This document shows, in pieces, positions 52,157 to 60,724 of a DNA stretch of 64,000 nt (positions are counted from its first letter, which is position 1; each line of letters starts with the position of its first letter). The notes below the pieces were generated by a model, which did not search any database, was not told where the DNA came from, and was given only the letters and a program-made list of their open reading frames with translations. A program made the position numbers and the translations under genes. The DNA is from Saccharospirillum sp. (GTDB taxonomy: Bacteria > Pseudomonadota > Gammaproteobacteria > Pseudomonadales > Natronospirillaceae): contig JAGYIL010000001.1 of assembly GCA_018402545.1 (NCBI GenBank), positions 1,612,001 through 1,676,000 on the forward strand, in the 5' to 3' direction.

Positions 52157-53446
52157 ATGACCCAGTCAGACGGTACCCATAGCGGATCCGACGCCGGCCA
52201 TATGGTCAATGGACAGATGGTGACCGTTGACGGTACGCCGTTGAAAGCCAGCCTGAAACGGGCTGAGCGCAAGCGCACCCTCATTGCCTTTTTGCTGGTT
52301 GCGCCGCTTCTGACCTATTTGCTGATCTCCTTCATTTTCCCCATCGGGCAAATGATGTGGCGCAGTGTGGATAACCCCCAGGTTGTTACTACCTTGCCCA
52401 AAACCCTTGAAGCACTGGAAGACTGGGACGGAGAAGGCTTGCCCGATGAGCCTGTGTTCGAGGCGCTTGCAGAAGAACTGGCCATTGCCAGTGCAAACCG
52501 GACGGTCGGGCAACTGGCGGTTCGGCTGAATTATGAAATCAGCGCAGCCCGTGGCGCACTGATGAGAACGTCCCGGTCGGCGGAAGATTTCGAACCGCCC
52601 TATAAAGAGGCCTTTCTCGATGCACACCGGCTCTGGAACGACCCGGCGTTTTATCGAATCATAAAGCGGGAAGGCAATCCGCTGACGGCCTCCTATTACA
52701 TTGCGGCGTTTGATGGCACCTACAACGAAGACGGTGAGGTGGTGCTGCAAGATGAAAACCGCCGTATTTACACCGATTTGTTCATTCGAACCTTCGCCAT
52801 GAGTCTGGGCATTACACTGATCACTTTGTTGCTGGGTTTTCCGATCTCATTTCTGATGGCCAGTTTGCCCATGCGGCATGCCAACCTGCTGATGATCTTT
52901 GTCTTGTTGCCATTCTGGACATCCTTGCTGGTGCGTACCACGTCCTGGATCGTTCTGTTACAGCAGCAAGGGGTTATCAATGAATTGTTGATTGCGCTGG
53001 GCTTTATTGGCGACGATGGCCGGCTGGGCATGATCTACAACATGACCGGGACCATCATCGCGATGACCCACATTTTACTGCCCTTTATGGTGCTGCCACT
53101 CTACAGCGTGATGAAAACCATTCCGCCTTCCTACGTTCGGGCCGCGAAGAGTCTGGGTGCCACCCCCTGGACGGCGTTCTGGCGCGTCTACGTACCGCAG
53201 ACGCTGCCAGGTATCGGAGCAGGTGCTGTGCTGGTCTTTATTATTTCCATTGGTTACTACATTACGCCTGCGCTGGTGGGTGGTCAGTCTGGCCAAATGA
53301 TCTCCAATCTGATTGCGCATCATATGCAGACGTCTCTGAACTGGGGTCTGGCGGCAGCACTGGGGTCAGTATTGCTGGTCAGTGTGTTGATTCTCTATTG
53401 GGTCTATAACCGCCTGGTCGGTGCAGATTCCCTGAAGCTGGGTTGA
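52157..53446 (+). CDS. Spermidine/putrescine-type ABC transporter permease (PotB-like, large periplasmic insert)
   Basis: A 429-residue inner-membrane protein. After a first helix (AFLLVAPLLTYLLISFIFPI) there is an unusually long hydrophilic stretch, about residues 70-205, before the remaining helices and the EAA-type loop IPPSYVRAAKSLGATPWTAF. Usual PotB proteins are about 280-310 residues, so the insert is the main difference. The ATG at 52157 has AGGAG five bases before it; a GTG at 52151 overlaps that site. It lies 13 bases ahead of the PotC-like gene. Confidence 0.92.
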   Translation: MTQSDGTHSGSDAGHMVNGQMVTVDGTPLKASLKRAERKRTLIAFLLVAPLLTYLLISFIFPIGQMMWRSVDNPQVVTTLPKTLEALEDWDGEGLPDEPVFEALAEELAIASANRTVGQLAVRLNYEISAARGALMRTSRSAEDFEPPYKEAFLDAHRLWNDPAFYRIIKREGNPLTASYYIAAFDGTYNEDGEVVLQDENRRIYTDLFIRTFAMSLGITLITLLLGFPISFLMASLPMRHANLLMIFVLLPFWTSLLVRTTSWIVLLQQQGVINELLIALGFIGDDGRLGMIYNMTGTIIAMTHILLPFMVLPLYSVMKTIPPSYVRAAKSLGATPWTAFWRVYVPQTLPGIGAGAVLVFIISIGYYITPALVGGQSGQMISNLIAHHMQTSLNWGLAAALGSVLLVSVLILYWVYNRLVGADSLKLG

Positions 53447-53459
53447 AGGAGCGTTTATC

Positions 53460-54311
53460 ATGGCAGTACCAACGTATGCAGGCCCACTGGAAAGAATCTG
53501 GTATTACGCGTTTCGTGTCTTGTGCGGGCTCATTTTCTTTTTTCTGATTGCGCCCATTCTGATTATGGTGCCTCTCAGTTTTAACGTTGAGCCTTATTTC
53601 ACCTATACCCGGGAAATGCTGACATTCAATCCGGACGGTTTTTCACTGCGCTGGTATCGGGACTTGTTCTCGTCGGAATCCTGGATGACGTCGATTCAGA
53701 ACTCTTTGATTATCGGTGTCGCCTCCACCCTGATTGCGACGTTTCTGGGTACCCTGGCAGCCCTGGGTCTGTCCCGGTCCGAAATGCCATTTAAAGGCCT
53801 GATTATGGGCTTGCTGATCTCGCCAATGATTGTGCCGCTGATCATTTCCGCCGCGGGTATGTTCTTTTTCTATTCGAGCGTCGGCCTTGCCAATACGCTT
53901 CCCGGTGTCATTCTTGCGCACGCAGCGCTGGGCACGCCCTTTGTGGTAATCACCGTCACTGCAACCCTGGTGGGGTTTGATCACTCCCTTACTCGCGCCT
54001 CTGCTAGCCTGGGTGCCGGGGCAGGGCGTACGTTTTTCAAGATACAGATGCCACTGATTCTGCCGGGTGTGATTTCGGGTGGCTTGTTTGCCTTTATCAC
54101 CTCGTTCGATGAAATTGTCATTGTGCTGTTTCTGGCCGGGGTAGAGCAGAGAACCATTCCACGTGAAATGTGGTCGGGTATTCGCGAGCAGATCAGCCCG
54201 ACGATCCTCGCCGTGGCCTCCATTCTGGTCGCCTTCTCGATACTGCTGCTGACGACGGTGGAGGTGCTAAGGCGCCGCTCTGAAAGGTTGCGGGGCATGT
54301 CACCGGGGTGA
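53460..54311 (+). CDS. Spermidine/putrescine-type ABC transporter permease (PotC-like)
   Basis: A 283-residue inner-membrane protein with about six helices. It carries the PotC-type MVPLSFNVEPYFTY region and the EAA-type loop DHSLTRASASLGAGAGRTF. Length is normal. GAAGGAG precedes the ATG. It completes the transporter with the ATPase at 49410, binding protein at 50637 and permease at 52157. It is followed by palindromic element copy F. Confidence 0.94.
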   Translation: MAVPTYAGPLERIWYYAFRVLCGLIFFFLIAPILIMVPLSFNVEPYFTYTREMLTFNPDGFSLRWYRDLFSSESWMTSIQNSLIIGVASTLIATFLGTLAALGLSRSEMPFKGLIMGLLISPMIVPLIISAAGMFFFYSSVGLANTLPGVILAHAALGTPFVVITVTATLVGFDHSLTRASASLGAGAGRTFFKIQMPLILPGVISGGLFAFITSFDEIVIVLFLAGVEQRTIPREMWSGIREQISPTILAVASILVAFSILLLTTVEVLRRRSERLRGMSPG

Positions 54312-54373
54312 TCCGGTGATTTACTAACTCAAATTTCGGAGTTCGAGTCAGTTCAGTGGCATGAGTCCGCACC

Positions 54374-54476
54374 GGCCACCTGAGGCGCCCCTGTGGGGTC
54401 GGCGTAGATCCATCCGTGGAGCCTAGGCCGCAGCATCCCTGCTGCGGACTACCCCACAGGGGCACCCCAGGTAACC
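54374..54476. repeat. Palindromic intergenic element, copy F
   Basis: Arms at 54374-54398 and 54452-54476 include GGCGCCCCTGTGGGG. The centre carries GGAGCCTAGGCCGCAGC. It is nearly identical to copy C read in the opposite direction, including the same arm mismatches (GGCC versus GGTT at the outer ends). Confidence 0.88.
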
Positions 54477-54577
54477 GCTGCTTATCTATTCAGCGAACTA
54501 CTAATCTATTAAATCAATTTCCCCGGAGTTGCCAGGCCTCACCCGGCGACACATTCTTTATTCTTTCCTTCTCTCCC

Positions 54578-56128
54578 TTACGCTTCCGGTGCGTAACCGA
54601 TTCGAAAGCCACCCCAGTGCTTTCCATTCACGTAGATGGGAGACGAAAGGTCGTGCATGACTTCACCGGTGTCCCGCTTGTAGGTTTGCAGTAGAAAGCG
54701 CTCGGTATTGGAGCCGCAGCGGGCACCGGTGTAATCGTTGAATATCCGCTTGGTGCGGTTGGCCACCAGATCAGTCTCTGGGTTGCCGGTTAGTGGTTTT
54801 GAGAACTTGAGATTATGGGTCGGGAAGTAGCCGTTCACATCAACCGCGCCCGCGTAGACGATATCGGAGTTGGCCTGAAGAATGGGCTCTTGAATGTCTG
54901 GTAGAATCTTGTCGGTAAAGGCGTCGAAACCGGTCTTGTACTTGGGTGGCTCTGTGTTTGGTATTCGCTGATAGTTGAAATCGAACAGTGCCTCGCGGGT
55001 GATTTCTCCCTGTTCGATGGCCTGCTCAAACCGCTTGCCAATCCGCTCCGCAGTTGCCAGGCACAACGCCTGAATCTTGTGGTTGCGATCGTCCAGTTCA
55101 AAATCGTGCAGCTGTCGAAAAATGTCTTCGGTTTCGTGACTCAGTTGAATGGCCTTGGCTGAGGTTTCTTCCAGGTCCTTGTCGATTCTGGTGATGGATT
55201 CGTGCAAGGCCGTGACATCACTCGAGATGCCTCCCTTGGCTTCGTCAAAGAGTGCAAGCGATTCACTGACCGACTCCATGGCCTGACTGGCTTTGCGGGT
55301 GCTCTCGGCGGTGTTGTTGACATCTTCGCTGGCCTGGCTGATCTGAGCTGACATGGCATTGGCGATGTCGCTCAGGGTCGACATGGCAGCAACTGAGCTG
55401 ACGCTGTCTGCTGACACTCTGGACAACAGGGTTTCAATCCCTTTGGTGGCTTCGCTGGTCTTGTTGGCCAGGTTGCGGACTTCATCGGCCACAACCGAGA
55501 AACCACGTCCGTACTCACCGGCACGCGCCGCTTCAATGGCGGCGTTGAGGGCAAGCAGATTGGTCTGGTCGGCCAACTGATTGATGGTGTGCGTGATATG
55601 GCTGATGGAGTCGGCTTTGTCTTTCAGCTCGGTCAGAACTGCGTTGGTGCTCTCCATTTGGGTCAGTAAGGTGTCGCGCTGTTTGGCGATATCCACAAGG
55701 GCACTGTCTATACGGCTCATGTCTTGGGTGGCGATGGATACATGCTCATGAGACTGGCTGACATTGGATGACAGTTGCGCACCCGATGTTTCTAGCACGT
55801 CAATGCGGTCGGCGACCTGCTGGGCATGTTTGACCTGCATCGCCAGTGCGCGGGCCAGTTTATCGAGAAAATTCGAGAGTGTGGCGCCACCGATGGCGAT
55901 ACGCTGAGCGGCACCAGCAATGTGTGTCAGAGATTCTGAATCGGCTGATACCGCTCGCTCAGAGTGGTTGGTCTGATCTCGCGGGGCGAGCAGTCGGCGG
56001 TGAACCTCGTGACTGGCTAACACCAGCAATGCCAGCGCTAACGCAACTAGCCAGGCTGGCAGTGGAATGAGAAGCAGTAACCAGACCGCCAGGCCCAGAA
56101 TAACTCCGGAAAGTAGTGAGAGCAGCAT
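54578..56128 (-). CDS. Methyl-accepting chemotaxis protein with C-terminal sensor-like domain
   Basis: A 516-residue protein. Two N-terminal hydrophobic helices (about residues 1-45) are followed by a cytoplasmic signalling domain with the conserved hairpin tip [20 protein letters not shown] at about residues 187-210. The C-terminal 170 residues, ending [15 protein letters not shown], look like a ligand-sensing module rather than a periplasmic sensor between the helices. This reversed order, with the sensor after the signalling domain and on the cytoplasmic side, is known for some receptors but not the standard form. It would signal through CheA/CheW to the flagella. The gene is alone on its strand. 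Confidence 0.88.
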   Translation of the reverse strand: MLLSLLSGVILGLAVWLLLLIPLPAWLVALALALLVLASHEVHRRLLAPRDQTNHSERAVSADSESLTHIAGAAQRIAIGGATLSNFLDKLARALAMQVKHAQQVADRIDVLETSGAQLSSNVSQSHEHVSIATQDMSRIDSALVDIAKQRDTLLTQMESTNAVLTELKDKADSISHITHTINQLADQTNLLALNAAIEAARAGEYGRGFSVVADEVRNLANKTSEATKGIETLLSRVSADSVSSVAAMSTLSDIANAMSAQISQASEDVNNTAESTRKASQAMESVSESLALFDEAKGGISSDVTALHESITRIDKDLEETSAKAIQLSHETEDIFRQLHDFELDDRNHKIQALCLATAERIGKRFEQAIEQGEITREALFDFNYQRIPNTEPPKYKTGFDAFTDKILPDIQEPILQANSDIVYAGAVDVNGYFPTHNLKFSKPLTGNPETDLVANRTKRIFNDYTGARCGSNTERFLLQTYKRDTGEVMHDLSSPIYVNGKHWGGFRIGYAPEA

Positions 56129-56211
56129 CGGTAGTGGTCTTCTGTTGAGACGTTACTCTTAAATTAGCATTCCAACAGAAAATGTCTATTCCACTAAGGT
56201 GGGGGTCGGAG

Positions 56212-56262
56212 GCCGGAACATCCGTGTTCCGGTAGGAGTCCGTCGAATTCAACAGCCTGTTA
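56212..56262. repeat. Partial copy of the MITE-like repeat overlapping the ychF stop codon
   Basis: GCCGGAACATCCGTGTTCCG, followed by GTAG, and then the end sequence TTCAACAGCCTGTTA match the right half of the element at 51811-51979. On the complement the terminal TAA at 56260-56262 is the stop codon of ychF. The left half of the element is missing. Confidence 0.7.
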
Positions 56263-57351
56263 GACGTTGAAGCGAAAATGCATTACATCGCCGTCTTTTA
56301 CGATGTATTCCTTGCCTTCAAGCCGCCATTTACCCGCTTCCTTTGCTCCGGCTTCACCGTTATAGGCGACAAAGTCGTCGTAGGAGATGGTTTCTGAGCG
56401 GATAAAGCCTTTCTCGAAGTCAGTATGAATGACACCAGCGGCCTGAGGTGCCGTTGCACCCACCTTGACGGTCCAGGCGCGGACCTCTTTTACGCCGGCG
56501 GTAAAATAGGTTTGCAGGCCCAGCAGCGAATAGGCCGCCCGGATGACCCGGTTCAGGCCGGGCTCTTCCATGCCCAGATCCGCCAGGAACTCGGTTTTTT
56601 CATCGTCTTCCAGCTCTGCAATCTCGGATTCGAGCTTGTTGCAGATGGCCACGACCTCGGCGTTCTCGGCGGCGGCGATCTCCTGCACCCGGTCGAGCAT
56701 GGGGTTGTTCTCGAAGCCATCTTCATCGACGTTGGCGATGTAGAGCGTAGGCTTGGTGGTCAGAAAGAAAAAGGGCTTCAGATCCGCTTTTTCATCGTCG
56801 GTCAGCGTTACGCTGCGAATTGGGCGTGCTTCGTTCAGTGCCGGGCGGATCTTCTCCAGAACGGCGACCTGACGAATGGCGTCCTTGTCTTGTCCCTTGG
56901 CTTTCTTCTGCAGTTTCAGCAGTTGTTTTTCGAGCATGTCGAGGTCGGCCAGGGCCAGCTCGGTGTTAATGATTTCGATATCCGACGCCGGGTCGATCTT
57001 GTTGGCAACATGGATGACGTTGTCGTTCTCGAAGCAGCGCACAACGTGCGCAATGGCATCGGTTTCGCGAATGTTAGCCAGAAACTGATTGCCGAGCCCT
57101 TCACCCTTGGATGCACCGGCGACCAGGCCGGCAATATCCACGAACTCCATGGTGGTTGGAATGGTACGCTCGGGTTTAACGATTTCGACCAGCTTGTCCT
57201 GACGCGGGTCCGGTACCGGTACGACACCGGTGTTGGGTTCGATGGTGCAGAACGGGAAGTTTTCCGCATCGATACCGGCCTGGGTCAGGGCGTTGAAGAG
57301 GGTGGATTTACCGACGTTGGGTAGTCCGACGATGCCACATTTAATGCCCAT
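56260..57351 (-). CDS. ychF: Redox-regulated P-loop ATPase YchF
   Basis: A 363-residue protein, the exact usual length of YchF (OLA1 family). Walker A is [14 protein letters not shown] at about residue 9-22. The guanine-specificity motif is of the YchF type (CNKLESEI), which favours ATP. The C-terminal TGS-type region is present. YchF binds ribosomes and restrains the oxidative stress response. The ATG at 57351 fits the family start; a longer frame to 57438 overlaps the space before pth. It is 26 bases downstream of pth on the same strand, the usual order. Its stop codon comes from a repeat remnant. Confidence 0.97.
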   Translation of the reverse strand: MGIKCGIVGLPNVGKSTLFNALTQAGIDAENFPFCTIEPNTGVVPVPDPRQDKLVEIVKPERTIPTTMEFVDIAGLVAGASKGEGLGNQFLANIRETDAIAHVVRCFENDNVIHVANKIDPASDIEIINTELALADLDMLEKQLLKLQKKAKGQDKDAIRQVAVLEKIRPALNEARPIRSVTLTDDEKADLKPFFFLTTKPTLYIANVDEDGFENNPMLDRVQEIAAAENAEVVAICNKLESEIAELEDDEKTEFLADLGMEEPGLNRVIRAAYSLLGLQTYFTAGVKEVRAWTVKVGATAPQAAGVIHTDFEKGFIRSETISYDDFVAYNGEAGAKEAGKWRLEGKEYIVKDGDVMHFRFNV

Positions 57352-57377
57352 GCTGGGGGGTCTCCTGAAGGCAGAGG

Positions 57378-57968
57378 TCAGTCTGCTTTGAATTGGTGTA
57401 ATTGGTTCATGGCTTTCTGCCAGTGTCCGGCAACGCACAGGGGTGTTTGCTCGACTGCGGCATCCAGGGCTCTGGCCAGGCTGATCCGGTCGTCAGGGTG
57501 TGCTTTTGACAGCACATAGCTGACCACCTGGCTCGCCGATCCCGGGTGGCCAATGCCCAGGCGCAACCGGTAAAAATCCCGATTGTTCGCCAGGCAGGCA
57601 ATGATGTCGCGCAAGCCATTGTGACCGCCATGGCCACCGCCTTTTTTAAGGCGGGCCACGCCGGCGGGCAAGTCCAGTTCATCATGTGCTACCAGAATTC
57701 GTTCGGCCGGTATTTTATAGAACTGGGCCAGCGCAGCGACGCTCTGGCCACTGCGGTTCATAAAAGTCATGGGCTTGAGCAACCAGACGTCGGCATTGCC
57801 AATGCGGACTTTTGCGGTCATTGCCTGGTATTTGCTGTCGAGCTTCCATTGGCCACCGACGGCTTCAGCCAGCGCATCGACGTACTCGAAGCCCGCATTG
57901 TGCCGGGTGTGGTCGTATTGGGTTCCGGGGTTACCCAGACCGACAATCATCTCAATAGGGTCATTCAT
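57378..57968 (-). CDS. pth: Peptidyl-tRNA hydrolase
   Basis: A 196-residue enzyme that frees tRNA from prematurely released peptidyl-tRNA. The substrate-binding [18 protein letters not shown] stretch holds the catalytic histidine at residue 23, and [12 protein letters not shown] holds the partner aspartate. The usual [13 protein letters not shown] follows. The ATG at 57968 matches the family N-terminus; a frame reaching 58022 adds a non-conserved leader. It lies between rplY and ychF in the order usual for Pseudomonas-like bacteria, with a terminator-like hairpin separating it from rplY. Confidence 0.97.
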   Translation of the reverse strand: MNDPIEMIVGLGNPGTQYDHTRHNAGFEYVDALAEAVGGQWKLDSKYQAMTAKVRIGNADVWLLKPMTFMNRSGQSVAALAQFYKIPAERILVAHDELDLPAGVARLKKGGGHGGHNGLRDIIACLANNRDFYRLRLGIGHPGSASQVVSYVLSKAHPDDRISLARALDAAVEQTPLCVAGHWQKAMNQLHQFKAD

Positions 57969-58042
57969 GAGGGTGTCACTGTGCAACCTTGGTAAAAAAG
58001 CAGTTTGGAGAATGGGGGCCATTTTCCAAGCTGCCTGAGCAA

Positions 58043-58066
58043 AAAAAGGGCCCAGAGGCCCTTTTT
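58043..58066 (-). terminator. Bidirectional-looking terminator after rplY
   Basis: A GC-rich stem, GGGCC with complement GGCCC, is flanked by an A-run and a T-run (58043-58066) with a CAGA loop region. On the complement it follows the rplY stop by about 19 bases. It would reduce read-through into pth. Confidence 0.85.
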
Positions 58067-58084
58067 ACGTTCAGATGACGCTGC

Positions 58085-58720
58085 TTATTCTTCAGCAGCG
58101 TCTTCTTCGGCGTCGTCTGCGTCGTCAACAATGCCAGCTGGCTTAACAACGGAAACAACCGGCGCGTCGTGGTCTGCACCCTTGTTCAGTTCAACCAGTT
58201 CGACACCTTTTGGCAACACCAGGTCGCTCAGGTGCAGGACGGTACCCAGCTCAACCTTGGCCATGTCGACCTCGATGAACTCGGGCAGGTCGCTGACTTT
58301 ACAGGTGATGTCAACGTCGGTGGCGCTGTGCTGGATCTTGCCGCCTTGCAGTTTCACCGCTTTGCACTGGTCTTCATTAACGAAGTGCAACGGCACCTTC
58401 TTGTGGACTACGCTGGACTTGGTGACACGTTCAAAGTCAGCGTGCAGCGGGTGACCCTTGGCAGGGTGGCGCTGAAGGTCCATCAGAATGGCCTGCTCTT
58501 CCTTGCCATCGATGTTGATGGTCAGGACGTGAGAAAAGAAGGCTTCGTTGTTCAGTGCCTTGACCAGTTCGCGAGCTTCCAGAGTCAGGCTGGTTGGCTT
58601 GCGGTTCTTGGCGCCACCGTAAATGATGGCAGGTACTTTGCCTTCTTTACGCAGGCGGCGGCTCGCACCCTTTCCTGCAAGCTCACGCACTTCGGCGTTT
58701 AATGCAAAAGAATCGGACAT
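58085..58720 (-). CDS. rplY: 50S ribosomal protein L25 (Ctc/TL5 long form)
   Basis: A 211-residue long form. The N-terminal L25 domain binds 5S rRNA (VRELAGKGASRRLRKEGKVP at residues about 11-30), followed by the TL5-type beta domain and an acidic tail rich in Asp and Glu. It is called rplY or ctc in different genomes. Its leader contains a long hairpin (58739-58772) that might mediate autoregulation. It lies between prs and pth in the common gammaproteobacterial order. Confidence 0.96.
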   Translation of the reverse strand: MSDSFALNAEVRELAGKGASRRLRKEGKVPAIIYGGAKNRKPTSLTLEARELVKALNNEAFFSHVLTINIDGKEEQAILMDLQRHPAKGHPLHADFERVTKSSVVHKKVPLHFVNEDQCKAVKLQGGKIQHSATDVDITCKVSDLPEFIEVDMAKVELGTVLHLSDLVLPKGVELVELNKGADHDAPVVSVVKPAGIVDDADDAEEDAAEE

Positions 58721-58738
58721 GGTGTTTCTCCAAATATA

Positions 58739-58772
58739 GGTACCACAGACCGCGACCAGTCTGGGCGGTACC
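58739..58772 (-). promoter_or_regulatory. Hairpin in the rplY leader
   Basis: GGTACC at each end and CAGAC/GTCTG inside form a two-part stem with a 3-base bulge on one side and one base on the other. It begins 19 bases before the rplY start on the complement. It could be a binding site for L25 itself, as seen for other ribosomal protein leaders; this is inference. Confidence 0.5.
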
Positions 58773-58783
58773 GTTTTTAAAAG

Positions 58784-58802
58784 TATCGGGTGACTCCCGA
58801 TA
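58784..58802 (-). terminator. Probable terminator after prs
   Basis: TATCGGG and CCCGATA pair around a 5-base loop, and on the complement CTTTT follows directly. It lies about 39 bases past the prs stop. Confidence 0.65.
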
Positions 58803-58840
58803 AGCGAATTTAGCTGGGAAAAGTCGGTAAATGTTCCGAA

Positions 58841-59779
58841 TTAACGGAACATTGCACTGATTGATTCCTCATTACTTACACGGCGCATGGACTCTGCGAG
58901 AATCCCTGCCATAGAAAGCTGGCGGATATTAGCACAGTTTTTTGCAGCATCCGAGAGGGGAATCGTGTCGGTGACCACCAATTCGAGGTTTGAGTTGGCA
59001 ATCCGTTCTACAGCTGGCCCACTGAGTACCGGATGAACTGCATAAGCGACCACTTTCTGGGCGCCGTGCTTGACCAGAGCCTCAGCTGCCTGGCACAGGG
59101 TGCCAGCGGTATCGACCATATCATCGACAATGACGCAGGTTCGGTCTTTGACATCACCAATGATGTGCATGATTTCTGCCTGGTTGGCTTTGGGCCGGCG
59201 CTTGTCGATGATGGCCAGGTCAGCCCCCAGTTGCTTGGCGACAGCCCGCGCCCGGACCACGCCACCGACATCGGGCGAGACCACAATCAGGTCTTCAAAG
59301 TCCTGCCGTTGTATGTCGTCCAGCAGAATGGGCGAGCCATAAATGTTGTCGACCGGAATGCTGAAGAAGCCCTGTATCTGGTCGGCGTGCAAGTCTACCG
59401 TCAGAATGCGGTCGATTCCCACCACGGTCAGCATGTCGGCAACCACCTTGGCTGAAATGGGAACGCGCGAACTGCGAGGGCGGCGATCCTGGCGGGCATA
59501 ACCGAAATAGGGCATGACTGCCGTTATACGGCCTGCAGAAGCCCGGCGCAAGGCGTCGGCCAGCAGTATGACTTCCATCAGGTTATCGTTTGTCGGGGCG
59601 CAGGTAGGCTGAATAATGAAGACATCGGCACCGCGGACGTTCTCATTGATGTCAATGGCGGTTTCACCATCGCTGAACTGGGTTATGGTGGCGTCCCCCA
59701 TGGGAATACAGAGACGCTCAACCACCTGGTTGGCGAGTTCGGGGTTGGCGTTCCCCGTGAATACCATCATTTTCGACAC
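58841..59779 (-). CDS. prs: Ribose-phosphate pyrophosphokinase
   Basis: A 312-residue enzyme making PRPP from ribose 5-phosphate and ATP, for nucleotides, histidine, tryptophan and NAD. Conserved stretches include [20 protein letters not shown], the ribose-binding [11 protein letters not shown] and the PRPP loop [11 protein letters not shown]. The start is GTG at 59779 (read as [15 protein letters not shown]), as in Pseudomonas Prs; a frame reaching 59833 is less likely. It is downstream of ispE by 81 bases; the tRNA-Gln gene found in that gap in Pseudomonas is not there. Confidence 0.97.
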   Translation of the reverse strand: MSKMMVFTGNANPELANQVVERLCIPMGDATITQFSDGETAIDINENVRGADVFIIQPTCAPTNDNLMEVILLADALRRASAGRITAVMPYFGYARQDRRPRSSRVPISAKVVADMLTVVGIDRILTVDLHADQIQGFFSIPVDNIYGSPILLDDIQRQDFEDLIVVSPDVGGVVRARAVAKQLGADLAIIDKRRPKANQAEIMHIIGDVKDRTCVIVDDMVDTAGTLCQAAEALVKHGAQKVVAYAVHPVLSGPAVERIANSNLELVVTDTIPLSDAAKNCANIRQLSMAGILAESMRRVSNEESISAMFR

Positions 59780-59860
59780 TTCGAACCACCCTTGTTGGCG
59801 TTTTCTTGAACTTGGATCAGGTGGTTCTCGCAACCACCTGCCTGGAAACTGGTGTTGCGA

Positions 59861-60724
59861 TCAGCCCTGATTGGCCAGGGCCTGGTGCAGAGGCGACTGA
59901 TTGACCCCCCGGGCGACAAAAGCGCGGTAGCCGGGGTGGTGATCTTGAATGCTGCTCAGAATCTGTTGGGCTGCCATTTCGCTTCGCGTCTTAATGAACA
60001 TACAGGACCCGCTCCCGCTGAGTCTGACCGTATCGGCCTCGTCGCCGATTAGGGCGCTGAGCGCTGTAAAGGCAAGATCAATATCGGGATAGAGTGCTCG
60101 GACCAGGGGTTCAAAATCGTTGTGTCCGGCCCCGGTCAGCGCGGAGCGTATTGTGCTGACTGGGGTATGACGTGTCAATTGAGGATGGCTGAACAATTCA
60201 GCCGTACTGACGTGAACCCCGGGGTGTACCACTACAAACCAGGTTGGCGGCAATTCGACAGGCGTTAGTTGCTCACCGATCCCCTCAGCCCAGGCAGAGT
60301 GCCCGCGCACAAAAACCGGAACATCGGCGCCGAGCGACAAGCCAATGTCCGCCAACCGGTCAACGGAAAGGTTGAGTGACCAGAGTTGATTCAACCCCAG
60401 TAACGCAGTCGCGCAGTCAGAACTGCCGCCACCGAGGCCGCCACCGGCTGGCAGCTGTTTATTGAGGTGCAGTCGGGCTCCGGTGCGGGCTCCTGTGTGT
60501 GTCTGAAGTGCCCGGGCAGCACGCACCACCAGATTATCGTCAGAGGCCAGTTCAGAGTCTGAGCAGGACAGTTCAATGTCGGGCTGCGCCAGGGGTTCCA
60601 GAGTCAGGGTGTCGCCAAAATCAAGCAGTTGAAACAGTGTTTGCAGGCGGTGATAGCCGTCTGGCCGACGCCCGACTATGTGCAGCATCAGGTTTATTTT
60701 GGCGGGCGCAGGCAGGGTCAGCAC
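59861..60724 (-). CDS. ispE: 4-diphosphocytidyl-2-C-methyl-D-erythritol kinase
   Basis: A 287-residue GHMP kinase of the non-mevalonate isoprenoid pathway. PAPAKINLMLHIVGRRPDGY marks the start, and the ATP loop is PAGGGLGGGSSD. The GTG at 60724 is preferred: AGGAG sits eight bases before it, and the protein then begins just ahead of the conserved PAPAKINL. A frame open to 60820 would add about 32 proline-rich residues not expected for the family. It heads the prs-containing block. lolB, which precedes it in Pseudomonas, is not upstream here; a TRAP transporter diverges instead. Confidence 0.96.
   Translation of the reverse strand: MLTLPAPAKINLMLHIVGRRPDGYHRLQTLFQLLDFGDTLTLEPLAQPDIELSCSDSELASDDNLVVRAARALQTHTGARTGARLHLNKQLPAGGGLGGGSSDCATALLGLNQLWSLNLSVDRLADIGLSLGADVPVFVRGHSAWAEGIGEQLTPVELPPTWFVVVHPGVHVSTAELFSHPQLTRHTPVSTIRSALTGAGHNDFEPLVRALYPDIDLAFTALSALIGDEADTVRLSGSGSCMFIKTRSEMAAQQILSSIQDHHPGYRAFVARGVNQSPLHQALANQG

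Noticed and set aside
15408-54476. CRISPR array or insertion sequences as an explanation of the dispersed repeats
   Set aside because: Copies are single, kilobases apart, palindromic and without spacers, and no transposase gene is within or beside any of them.
54416-54694. Plus-strand frame of 92 residues
   Set aside because: It begins inside palindromic element copy F and runs antisense into the chemotaxis receptor gene.
56425-57324. Plus-strand frame of 299 residues
   Set aside because: Antisense to the highly conserved ychF gene.
59780-59860. tRNA-Gln between ispE and prs
   Set aside because: The gap is 81 bases and contains only a simple hairpin; no cloverleaf, anticodon arm or T-loop sequence could be fitted.
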